From assembly GCA_037783415.1 (NCBI GenBank), contig JAZGTN010000068.1, positions 1,116,001-1,180,000 of the forward strand: a stretch of DNA of 64,000 nt, given 5' to 3'. The notes beneath the pieces were generated by a model. It did not search any database. It was not told the DNA's origin and saw nothing but the letters and a program-made list of their open reading frames with translations. Shown one piece after another: positions 10,830-22,813 of the stretch (its first letter is position 1; every line of letters begins with the position of its first letter). The stretch comes from Leptasterias polaris. Lineage: Eukaryota; Echinodermata; Asteroidea; Forcipulatida; Asteriidae. Both the position numbers and the translations under genes were made by a program.

Positions 10830-11319
10830 CTAGATTGGCAAAGGTGAAAATTTGATATTATTCTCTCGAAGGACGAAATCGAACGGGAAAACCTAAGGCA
10901 AGCTGTAAATAATGCTGGTTTCATTTGCCTATTATGCTCGTCAATTAATAGTCGCGGTTATATTTTTATATTTTCCGCGAACCTCACTTAATTGTTTCTT
11001 GACTATGCAAAGTTTCAAATCCTGCTATCAAAAAAGAAATACATATACTATATGAACTGACAGTTGTAAGACGATTGATAAATGAGTTTAATGATTATGA
11101 TTTAAATCAATTGTTAATTAATTTGAAGCTTCATTGCTATATTCCCAGTGCAAATTAATGCATTTCTTACAACAACCTTCGCGACTAAAAGGTTTTACTC
11201 TTTTATCGGTAAGGTACGTCTTGACAATGTTTTGTAAAATTTCAGTGATTTTTTGTCACAGATGTTAATTTGGCAAATATAATTTGGTTTTTACCCTTAC
11301 ACCGATGTGTGTTAAGCAC
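10830..11319. other. AT-rich stretch upstream of first visible SRCR exon
   Basis: I see no exon, RNA gene or clear repeat here. A short segment at about 11281-11300 (TTTGGTTTTTACCCTTA) recurs at about 13533, beyond the palindromic element. Confidence 0.4.
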
Positions 11320-13346
11320 CCCAGGTAGCAAGCCCATATGGGTCCCATATGGGCCAGAATATGGGCCCCCATGTGGGGATAACCCATATGGGGCCCTGTG
11401 GATCCTGCACCCGGGATTCATATGGGGCCCATATGGGATGGCCCATAACCCATATGGGTCCCATATGGGGCCCACATGGGCCAACATATGGGGCCCATAT
11501 GGGTCCCATATGGGTTGGCCCAGATAACCCGTCTGGGATACATCTGGGGCCCATCTGGGTTATCCCATATGGGCATTACCTGGGATTCGTATGGGCATTC
11601 TGGGCCAAAATGAGGGTCCCATGTGGGTAGCGTACATATGGGGCCCATGTGGGGCCCATATGGGCCAGCCCAGATAGCCTTATAATATATTCAAGTAATT
11701 ATTTAATGTTAATGATAAGTCTAATTATATGAACGATTACATGTATACTAATCTACATCTACAATACCACTAAATACAAACTATATTACTCATTTATAAT
11801 ATGGTGTATAAGTATATACCTTTACCTACTGGGCATGTATTATATATATAGTCCACAAACTGAAGACCTACAGTCATGGTTAACAGTTTTTTAATTAAAA
11901 ATGTCATTATTTGAATTAGCTTGTTTTAAATGAAAGCGTCTAATTGTAAATTTTATGTATGTATTTTTCTTATAGACGAATATCTTACAAAAAAGTACAA
12001 AAACAACTTTACAGAGCTAAATTTCACTAAATTGTTTTTAAAAATTATTAAAAACACACTACTTCAATGCCCTGTCCCATAAATTTGCATATTGCCAATA
12101 TGGGTTTGCCCAGGTCTTACCCATATCGTACCCATATCGGTCTTTGCATATTCTAACCCCAAAGTTTGCTTAGGTCGTGCTTATAGGATAACCAAATGAA
12201 CCTTTTCATATCACTGCTCACAAGGGATTGCTTAAAGGTAATTCCTATTCTTATGTGGGCCTTTCCATAAATGTTTCATCCAAGTTTGTCCGGAGAAGAT
12301 TACAAAATCCATTGGAAGGGTCATAAACCCTTGGTAAACTAGACAATTATATTCTAAACTATAATATTAACCCCGTAATGGCCGAGGTCTTTCTTTGTAT
12401 TATCTTTGCCCAGGTCTTTTTAATACCACCCATATGAGCCTTCCTGCCCATATGGGATTGTCCATATTTTTCCACTATTTGGTCTTTGGAATCTTAGCCC
12501 ATATGGGAATTAAATGCCCATGTTTTCCCATATGATAACCACACGGGACAATGCATATTTTGCCCATATATGTTTTGCCCACTTCATATGTTTTCCCCAC
12601 ATCACGAAACCCATATGTGCCCCTTCATATTCTGCCTATATGGGATTGTCCATGTTTTCCCCATCTGATACCCATATGGGCCAATTCATTTTGTGCCCAT
12701 ATGGGGCAATCCCTTGTTTTCCCCATATGATACCCATATGGGCCACTTCATATTCTGCCCATATGGGATTGCCCACATTTTCCCCATATGATACCCATAT
12801 GGGCCGTTGCATATTCTGCCCATATGGGCTAGCCCATGTCTTCCCCATACGATACCCATATGGGCCACTTCATATTCTGCCCATATGGGATTGCCCACAT
12901 TTTCCCCATATGATACCCATATGGGCCCTTGCATATTCTTCCCATATGGGCTAGAGCATGTTTTCCCCATATGATACCCATATGGGCCACTGCATATTCT
13001 GCCCATATGGGATTGCCTATGTTCTCCCCATATGATACCCATATGGGACACTGCATATTTTGCCCATATGGGCTAGAGCATGTTTTCCCCATATGATACC
13101 CATATGGGCCACTGCATATTCTGCCCATATGGGATTGCCCATGTTCTCCCCATATGATACCCATATGGGACACTGCATATTTTGCCCATATGGGCTAGCC
13201 CATGTTTTTCCCATATGGGCCCCATATGGGAATATTCCCCATAACCCACACCCATAAGGGCCCCATATGGGTACCATATGGGTTGGCCCAGGTCCATATG
13301 GCCCAGATATTTCCCATATGGGCCCCATATGGGCTTGCTACCTGGG
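11320..13346. mobile_element. 2.0-kb element of CCCATATGGG palindromes with terminal inverted repeats
   Basis: The outer ends are inverted copies: CCCAGGTAGCAAGCCCATAT at 11320 and its complement ending at 13346. A dense cluster of CCCATATGGG decamers fills 11332-11675, an AT-rich middle follows, and a tandem array fills about 12060-13346. No transposase is present. Translations rich in MGPIW and PYG are by-products of the repeat. It may be a non-autonomous foldback-type DNA element. No convincing target duplication was seen. Confidence 0.6.
12060..13250. repeat. 61-bp tandem array with CATATG palindromes
   Basis: The segment CCCCATATGATACCCATATG recurs at 12721, 12782, 12843, 12904, 12965, 13026, 13087 and 13148, an exact 61-bp period. 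Each unit holds two or more CCATATGG-type palindromes. Units are nearly identical on the right and decay progressively leftwards to about 12060. Two variants (GGGATTGCC and GGGCTAG) tend to alternate, suggesting a 122-bp higher-order unit. Confidence 0.85.
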
Positions 13347-16110
13347 ACTGTATACCCAGTAATTTCCCGAGTTCTGTGAAAAAAGTTTTAGAGCATTGCT
13401 ATAGAGCAGATGTCTTACCACGAGACCACCGAGCTAGCCAGATGGTGGCTAGAGGCAGTTCGAATCATTAGCAGCGGGTACCGCAACAATTTAATATAAT
13501 GTTAATCTTGCATCGGGGATAATGAATATAACTTGGTTTTTACCCTTATTCTTACCCTAAATTGCTCGTGAATTTTGTTAATTAATTGTCTGATATTATT
13601 TGTAGATAAAATATGCTCATTCATAATGTGAAACTATCTTAGAATTGATTGGTACTGTACAATAAATAGTTTCATTTTCAAATTGTCTCATCTGGACTTA
13701 ATTTTCTATTTTTGTTTTCTTTTCTTTAATTCCCTTTTATTTTTTTTGCTCCATGACATATCACGACAAGTATAACCAACATATTCATAAAGATATTTCA
13801 ATTACATGGTGTTACTGCAAATCTTACTAATTGTCATAGGTGCCAACTATAATTCTTGGAATGAGTGCTAACCGCAATTCCAACCGTAGTTTGAAGCTTT
13901 TAAATAGTTTAAAAGTGGAACACGTACATTGGAAGACTTTGGTCATGTCACATTCCTGTTAGTCTATAACATTCCAACGTAATACAGTAGCGCAAAGTTG
14001 TAAGAACCGGTAGCCATTAAAGGTGATTATCACTGTAAGTCAGGTGTGTCTATTGTCTACACCTAGTAGTATATATTTGGGGAAATTCTGGAGTACGGTA
14101 GAGTACCAATTGACACTGTGGGGAGTAGACGACGCCCGATGTGGACGCCGGACCCATGAAGACTTCCAAGGTGTGGCCGGAGGCAAAGGCTACGGACCAG
14201 CAACGTGTGGACCGCTACTTTCCAGACTACCACCGTGTCAATTCAATAATCATCCGTATCATGAGCCAGTCCCTGTGGGAAACACCGTACTCCAATTTGC
14301 CCTGTTGAACGGGCGTACTCAAGCGGTAGGCGTTTTATGTTGGGGGTGTAAATAACTGTGTTTAGGGTGCACAGATCTTGTTCTAATGGTCTGAACAGTT
14401 GAATCTAAACTTCACTGAACACACACACCAAAGATTTTAATATTCTGGCTCAATTCTGGCCCAATACAATCCATACACCAAACAGCCATAGACCAGAGGT
14501 GGCAAGTTTTGTACTGCACAAACGAATGCCGCTTTGGTTCCGACCCACATTTGTGACAACTGGCCTACCCGATGAATGACCTCTAAGGAAAAATCGGTTC
14601 AGCCACTTGTTAAGGACTGTTCAGGGTTGGATGAAAATTAATTTCAGCGAAATTGAATTAAAAAAAGTGTTGTAATTAACAAAAATAGAAAAAAGTGCCT
14701 ACGGCTTGAGTACAGGTGTTTCCCACAGGGTTATAGCCAAACCAGGGGGTTCGTCGCATGGTACTCTCGACCTCCTGTAACTAAAATTGTCATTGTTTTT
14801 TCACCCAAAACATTTCACGTTGCTTTTGGACAACTTTCCATTTTTGCTGTCAAACGTAAATGAAAATTCTCTTGATTAAAGCGAGTTTCTTTTGTGCATC
14901 TTTTTCAACTCGCAGGGTTTATGGCATGCGGCACAGCCTAACAAGTAAACTGGCATTCACCACGCTCATGTTGTTTTAAATTGTTTACCGTTGTATTAAT
15001 TCATTATGAAATTATCCTCGCAAGTTATGTTGACTTTCTTGCTTTAAGTTGCTTTTAAGTTAGCCATAATTAATCCATAATTAATGCTTATTGCTGTTGC
15101 TAACGCTGGCTTGAGAATCATTTGATTGTTTATGTCCTATGTCTTGCGTTGCCCTGTGACTATATGAACCGTTCTTTTTATAACTCACGATTCCATCTGT
15201 GACATTAATATCGCCCATTTTAATTGTATGAAATTGTAAAGTTTCGTACAAGTCATTCCATTGGTTTCAAATTTTCAACGAATATGATTCAGAATTGTAG
15301 AGATCGAGTTATTTACAACTTCTATTAGGTTAGTTTAACGAAACTTTAAATGTGAATAAAAGATCATTCAAGTGGCCAATTGTAAACTACAATCAATCAC
15401 AATAAAAACTTAATTGATGTGACACACTGCAGCTGTTCATAGTATAAACTATTTTAACAAATGATTCTCTTCGAAGAAATATAGTTTAGATAATTCAGAG
15501 AAATAAAATCAAATACAATGCAACTTTAACAAACATTATCTAATTAAGTTTCAAACATTTTATAAATCGTTTCTCAGATTTCTGAAGGCTGGTTTCCGTT
15601 CGCAAATGCTGCGGCCAGGTATGCTGTTGGTATCCGCTTTCACTAAATGTGGATGGATTTGTTGTTTTTGTGAAAATACAGTTGCAGCTTTTTGCTGACT
15701 TTATTTGTATATGTCTTTACGATTTTGCCTGTAAATCAACATTACGTTGACAAATTCTATCTATAAATACCGTATCAGTATTTTATTTGATTTATTACTA
15801 TTATTTTTTACAATTAAATGCTTCATTTTATGTCCCTCTGTGGTATATTTTTCACGTTCTTTCATTTATTTTATTTTATACACTTTGATAACATAATTTT
15901 GTTTGTATCTCTCTATTTCTTTTCACTACGCCTAATTTTATTAGTTGTTGGATTTTAATTTTAACTTATGAACAAACTCTTTTGTTGTTTTTAATGTTAT
16001 GAACGTTTTTGTTTGGCTGCATCTGTTTTGCCCAAATGGCTGCCCGTATTTTAATAGAGTCAATATTTTGAAGCAGATCCCAATGGTTTTTATTAATACA
16101 CGGGCGGGTC
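13347..16110. other. AT-rich DNA, no recognised gene
   Basis: On the minus strand, 13440-13385 resembles the 5' half of a tRNA (TAGCTCGGTGGT A-box-like), probably a SINE head. Around 14125-14310 there is a less AT-rich, coding-looking stretch, open in two plus frames, with no family match I recognise and a stop just upstream in the better frame. The remainder is AT-rich and appears unstructured. Confidence 0.35.
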
Positions 16111-16119
16111 AAATGTAGA

Positions 16120-16650
16120 GTGCATTCCCCTTAACCTTGTCGTCAGTGATTGTCAAACTATTGCTATTGAGTGCCAGACAACATGGCACATTTTCATCAT
16201 CTAGTAGACATAGGCAATTGCCCGTGGTCTCCTCCTCAAATTGTACCCTGCTGAAATCACTGGTACCGCTCCCACCACAGCCCGTCTTTCCAGTGCTGCT
16301 GCTTTGAGTTCGGTGGTATCGCAACCTGACCATTCTCGGATGTTGTCTACCCAGCGCATCTTTGGTCGGCCCACGGAACGATGACATCCCTAGGGCATCC
16401 CATCCACAACGGCTGCTGCTATACCGCCTTGGCGAACCACATGGCCCAACCAAGCTGCCTTTCTTTCAATCACAGCACTGCTGCTGAAGTACCAACGGTT
16501 GCCTATCATCTCCATCAGTCTCTCATTTGTCACATGGTCTTGCCACTTGATGTTGAGCAGGTGACGCCAGATGGTTCGGCCGAAGCTGTCTAGGCGTTTG
16601 ATATCAGCTGCCTTCAGCGATAGGGTGGTGGCACCATACAGTACCCTTTA
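16120..16650 (-). pseudogene. non-LTR retrotransposon C-terminal fragment
   Basis: Read on the minus strand, the stretch encodes LYGATTLSLKAADIKRLDSF, then NIKWQDHVTNERLM, ERKAAWLGHVVR and, after an in-frame stop and shift, RPKMRWVDNI. This is the conserved tail of endonuclease/reverse-transcriptase proteins of many non-LTR elements (the W-GHVxR ... RGRPxxRWxD pattern). The catalytic RT core is absent from the fragment and the frame is broken, so it is a dead relic. Confidence 0.7.
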
Positions 16651-16844
16651 CTCTTAATAAACAGAAATTTGTACAAAATGATGAGTTGTGCCGTGGCAAC
16701 AGAATTACACAAGTTGGAATCAACAGTCCTCGTTCCTCGTATTTCAATCTTATAGCCTACTTGATTAAATTTATATATCATTTCCACGGCATCAATAATC
16801 TTTGGATTGTCTTCTTAACATTCAATATTCCTGCCTGGCTGACT

Positions 16845-19826
16845 CACTCAATAAATCCGCATGAATGTTGTCTTGCCTCTCAAAAGTAAAAAAATATGCC
16901 ACTCCGGACTTGTTCGGGTTACGTTAATTCAAATATGAAACAACTATTGCCTCTACCAAAACAGTCCGTTCAGTGTTCGTATTTTCATAATGTACCAACG
17001 TCAATAAAATTAAGGACAACATCATCAGTTAGCCCCTCCTTTCCCTTGGTCATTCTAATCCTCCCCTAGACCTAATAGTGTTCGGTCATAGCATAGAGTG
17101 AGGGACATAAAATTGTACTTTTTTATAAGCATTCTACAATGTTTGCACTCGATTAAAGTTTTTAAGCATTTTTTGCACACACAAAACCCAGATGTCGTCC
17201 TGTCCCTCAAAAAGCATCCTGCATGCCTATACTATTTATGTCCTTCAAGCCTCGCTTTGGTTTCCATTGATTAGATTAGGGAAGCTCAAGATGGCTGCTA
17301 TTACCAGTGGCAACACTGTTGGTCATTTGCTTAACAGGGGTTAACTAGCCGACATCAACAACATAGACAATATTGTAAGAATAAAACAGCAATCCAATGA
17401 CACGCATATCAGTTTAGCTTTCTTTCTGCTAAAGCTGGTGGAAATTATTTATAACATTATGATTAGTCTCTGAGTGCATGTCCTCCCCTTCAAACTGCCC
17501 CCCTTTTTTTGCCAACAATCTTATATTGGCTAAGACGCAATCGGTTTGCAATCCCCGTCAGCTATTGACAAACTTGAGAAGTGGTTCGGATCCCATCTCT
17601 CATTGGAACGATTTTTAGTTAATTTTTTTGAAACACGAAAATATTAAAGGGACACGTTGCCTTGGATCGGACGAGTTGGTCTATAAAAAGCGTTTGTATT
17701 TGTAACCGTTTGTTATAAAATGCATATGGTTAGAAAGATGTTGTAAAAGTAGAATACAATGATCTACACAAATATGCCTCGAAATTGCGTGGTTTTCCTT
17801 TTACATCGTCAACTTACACGGTCGGCCATTTATGGGAGTCAAATTTTTGACTCCCATAAATGGCCGACCGTGTTAGTTCGCAAAGTCTAACTCGTCCGAT
17901 CCAAGGCAACGTGTCCCTTTAAAGGCCTGTACACTATTGGTAAGATCGAAAAACACAAATATTCACAGATTCACACATAACTTACATGATTTAAAGTAAG
18001 TAATGGTAGAAAGGGTTCCTTAAAATAGTTCTGCCTAAAATGCTATCGTTTCTGAGAAATGAGTAAAACAACAGTTTTTATCACGCGTGATAATAAACTC
18101 GATGTTTGAAAAACAGAAAACACATGAGGTCTTTTTTCACTATTTTCTCGAAACCTCGATGACCAATTGAGCTCAAATTTTCACAGGTTTGTTATTTCAT
18201 GTATATGGTTGATTACACAAAACATGAACACTGTCTGTGATTATTTTGTCAGCTCTGCCAATCCTGAATAATACCTTTAAAGAAGGAAAAGGATGATCTT
18301 TGCTGAACTGACTCATACGAAGCTTTTCATGCCATAAGAAAACCACATGACATGGCCATAAAAGTAAAGGCCTGTATCGTTGTCGTAGCAGATTCTTAAA
18401 AAAAAAGATTAACACTTTTGAAAAAAATTCTGGTACAAAAAGACATTGACAACTTTGAAGTACGTTAATCATAAACTAGCAATACATTGAACTTTATCCA
18501 TATTATGCCAAATGGTCACGTTTCAGCACACGCTTCACGTCATGATAAATCAACACAAATTGACATATTATATACTATTATAGCGATCTTCTAATTTGCA
18601 CGCCACGTACTCTCACGTTACCGACAAGGTTTGAGCTGCCCGATGTTGACCTCTGCTTTATGGATTTTGTCAAAGAAGGCGGATAATAAATAAATGTCGA
18701 CTGATATTTTAGGAATAAATGAGGAGTTCTAAGGATTTTTTTTAAAAATAAGATAAACAAATGGAGAGATTTTATGACTGGAAACTGCGATGACTCTTAA
18801 ACGTTTCTAATCTCAAGAATAAGACTCTTGACAATTTGCTTTTACAGACCAATTGCAGACTGACACGTTGACAGTACTGAAGGGTACACAACCTTCAAAA
18901 CACACATAAATAAAATAAAACACAACACTCTGGTTTCAACGTCATAACTCATTGTTCAATGTTTTCTGAAGTTGTACACAACAGCCTCAATCCCCACTAA
19001 ACAAAGCTTGGTATACATACATATTATCGGCCTAAAGGCTTTCCGGATCTCGGCTAAGGGGCGGGCAGGAGCTAATTCGTCTCATATTTCACGTAATCAT
19101 GACCCACGAGCTAATTATTGTTTCTATCTGCAGATGTTTATTTACGCTTAAACTGTGTATTGTTTTAAAGTTCTATCGTTTCCTTACTTCCTTTATATAT
19201 TTTATTACTGAAGAGAAATTCAATTTGCCTCTTACTACCTATACTATACCCTTTTCCTACTATAATTTGCTTAGATTGTACTTAGTGAACGAGAAAGAGT
19301 CGTTCCATTCGCAAACATGGGACAATTGGTTAGAATCATTTTCGTGGAGATGAAATCTGAAACATCTTGCGGATGAAGAGTGACCTTATGAGACAAGAAT
19401 CTCACTGCAACTTAGGAGGCCTATAACAGAAAGGCTTATGCCGAAGCGGACTTAAAAATCAACAGTACTGTCTGAAATACAATCAAAGTGGAAAAAATGC
19501 CACTTTTAGTGTCGTGGCCGAGCTGTCTAAGCCTGCACAGCAGCAAATTAACTATAGATGACAGTCAAAATATTATGAATATAGTTTAAGTTTGAAATGA
19601 CTCCATTTAAACTTAAAAAGGGAAACATTTCAGTTGTCTCTGAAACTTCGTTCAGCATTCTCAGCGGTGTAATACTCGGTCTACAGTGAATTACAGTTAA
19701 TAGTGTCCCACGATGCACAAGTCTTCAAATGATATCTGTAGTCCCTCAGAAGAAAATAAAACTTCAGGAAGAATCATGTGATTAAAGAAGTTTTGGGTTG
19801 ATGTAATCAGTGCTCTTCCCGTTTGG
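16845..19826. repeat. tandem unit copy 1
   Basis: The copy follows the LINE fragment. Diagnostic positions: the GATTAACAC segment near 18408, CATGACCCACGAGC near 19096, and AAATCAACAG near 19455. Confidence 0.85.
17648..17918. mobile_element. TTAA-flanked MITE, copy 1
   Basis: The 271-bp element has inverted termini beginning AGGGACACGTTGCCTTGGAT, with TTAA on both sides (17644-17647 and 17919-17922). It has a long internal palindrome (GGTCGGCCATTTATGGGAGT and its complement). The TTAA target fits the piggyBac or Kolobok superfamilies. Further copies sit at the same place in each tandem unit. Confidence 0.8.
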
Positions 19827-22813
19827 CACTCAATAAATCCGCATGAATGTTGTCTTGCCTCTCAAAAGTAAAAAAATATGCCACTCCGGACTTGTTCGGT
19901 TACGTTAATTCAAATATGAAACAACTATTGCCTCTACCAAAACAGTCCGTTCAGTGTTCGTATTTTCATAATGTACCAACGTCAATCAAATTAAGGACAA
20001 CATCATCAGTTAGCCCCTCCTTTCCCTTGGTCATTCTAATCCTCCCCTAGACCTAATAGTGTTCGGTCATAGCATAGAGTGAGGGACATAAAATTGTACT
20101 TTTTTATAAGCATTCGACAATGTTTGCACTCGATTAAAGTTTTTAAGCATTTTTTGCACACACAAAACCCAGATGTCGTCCTGTCCCATAAAAAGCATCC
20201 TGCATGCCTATACTATTTATGTCCTTCAAGCCTCGCTTTGGTTTCCATTGATTAGATTAGGGAAGCTCAAGATGGCTGCTATTACCAGTGGCAACACTGT
20301 TGGTCATTTGCTTAACAGGGGTTAACTAGCCGACATCAACAACATAGACAATATTGTAAGAATAAAACAGCAATCCAATGACACGCATATCAGTTTAGCT
20401 TTCTTTCTGCTAAAGCTGGTGGAAATTATTTATAACATTATGATTAGTCTCTGAGTGTATGTCCTCCCCTTCAAACTGCCCCCCTTTGTTTGCCAACAAT
20501 CTTATATTGGCTAAGACGCAATCGGTTTGCAATCCCCGTCAGCTATTGACAAACTTGAGAAGTGGTTCGGATGCCATCTCTCATTGGAACGATTTTTAGT
20601 TAATTTTTTGGAAACACGAAAATATTAAAGGGACACGTTGCCTTGGATCGGACGAGTTGGTCTATAAAAAGCGTTTGTATTTGTAACCGTTTGTTATAAA
20701 ATGCATATGGTTAGAAAGATGTTGTAAAAGTAGAATACAATGATCTACACAAATATGCCTCGAAATTGCGTGGTTTTCCTTTTACATCGTCAACTTACAC
20801 GGTCGGCCATTTATGGGAGTCAAATTTTTGACTCCCATAAATGGCCGACCGTGTTAGTTCGAAAAGTCTAACTCGTCCGATCCAAGGCAACGTGTCCCTT
20901 TAAAGGCCCTGTACACTATTGGTAAGATCGAAAAACACAAATATTCACAGATTCACACATAACTTACATGATTTAAAGTAAGTAATGGTAGAAAGGGTTC
21001 CTTAAAATATTTCTGCCTAAAATGCTATCGTTTCTGAGAAATGAGTAAAACAACAGTTTTTATCACGCGTGATAATAAACTCGATGTTTGAAAAACAGAA
21101 AACACATTAGGTCTCTTTTCACTATTTTCTCGTGACCTCGATGACCAATTGAGCTCAAGTTTTCACAGGTTTGTTATTTCATGTATATGGTTGATTACAC
21201 AAAACATGAACACTGTCTGTGATTATTTTGTCAGCTCTGCCAATCCTGTATAATACCTTTAAAGAAGGAAAAGGATGATCTTTGCTGAACTGACTCATAC
21301 GAAGCTTTTCATGCCATAAGAAAACCACATGACATGGCCATAAAAGTAAAGGCCTGTATCGTTGTCGTAGCAGATTCTTTAAAAAAAAGTTTAACACTTT
21401 TGAAAATATTTCTGGTACAAAAAGACATTGACAACTTTGAAGTACGTTAATCATAAACTAGCAATACATTGAACTTTATCCATATTATGCCAAATGGTCA
21501 CGTTTCAGCACACGCTTCACGTCATGATAAATCAACACAAATTGACATATTATATACTATTATAGCGATCTTCTAATTTGCACGCCACGTACTCTCACGT
21601 TACCGACAAGGTTTGAGCTGCCCGATGTTGACCTCTGCTTTATGGATTTTGTCAAAGAAGGCGGATAATAAATAAATGTCGACTGATATTTTAGGAATAA
21701 ATGAGGAGTTCTAAGGATTTTTTTTTAAAATAAGATAAACAAATGGAGAGATTTTATGACTGGAAACTGCGATGACTCTTAAACGTTTCTAATCTCAAGA
21801 ATAAGACTCTTGACAATTTGCTTTTACAGACCAATTGCAGACTGACACGTTGACAGTACTGAAGGGTACACAACCTTCAAAACACACATAAATAAAATAA
21901 AACACAACACTCTGGTTTCAACGTCATAACTCATTGTTCAATGTTTTCTGAAGTTGTACACAACAGCCTCAATCCCCACTAAACAAAGCTTGGTATACAT
22001 ACATATTATCGGCCTAAAGGCTTTCCGGATCTCGGCTAAGGGGCGGGCAGGAGCTAATTCGTCTCATATTTCACGTAATCATGACCGGGCCCACGAGCTA
22101 ATTATTGGTTCTATCTGCAGATGTTTATTTACGCTTAAACTGTGTATTGTTTTAAAGTTCTATCGTTTCCTTACTTCCTTTATATATTTTATTACTGAAG
22201 AGAAATTCAATTTGCCTCTTACTACCTATACTATACCCTTTTCCTACTATAATTTGCTTAGATTGTACTTAGTGAACGAGAAAGAGTCGTTCCATTCGCA
22301 AACATGGGACAATTGGTTAGAATCATTTTCGTGGAGATGAAATCTGAAACATCTTGCGGATGAAGAGTGACCTTATGAGACAAGAATCTCACTGCAACTT
22401 AGGAGGCCTATAACAGAAAGGCTTATGCCGAAGCGGACTTAAAAATTAACAGTACTGTCTGAAATACAATCAAAGTGGAAAAAATGCCACTTTTAGTGTC
22501 GTGGCCGAGCTGTCTAAGCCTGCACAGCAGCAAATTAACTATAGATGACAGTCAAAATATTATGAATATAGTTTAAGTTTGAAATGACTCCATTTAAACA
22601 TAAAAAGGGAAACATTTCAGTTGTCTCTGAAACTTCGTTCAGCATTCTCAGCGGTGTAATACTCGGTCTACAGTGAATTACAGTTAATAGTGTCCCACGA
22701 TGCACAAGTCTTCAAATGATATCTGTAGTCCCTCAGAAGAAAATAAAACTTCAGGAAGAATCATGTGATTAAAGAAGTTTTGGGTTGATGTAATCAGTGC
22801 TCTTCCCGTTTGG
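19827..22813. repeat. tandem unit copy 2
   Basis: It carries the GTTTAACAC variant and the CATGACCGGGCCCACGAGC variant (from 22080), shared with copy 3. Its MITE lies at 20629-20899. Confidence 0.85.
20629..20899. mobile_element. TTAA-flanked MITE, copy 2
   Basis: Same element as 17648-17918, with TTAA at 20625-20628 and 20900-20903 and an intact internal palindrome. Confidence 0.78.

Noticed and set aside
11242..13328. Several open frames on both strands rich in MGPIW, PYG and HMG
   Set aside because: They are translations of the CCCATATGGG palindrome array, open in many frames because the repeat lacks stops. There is no domain and no codon bias.
16381..16593. 70-codon plus-strand frame
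   Set aside because: It is the antisense shadow of the minus-strand non-LTR fragment at 16120-16650.
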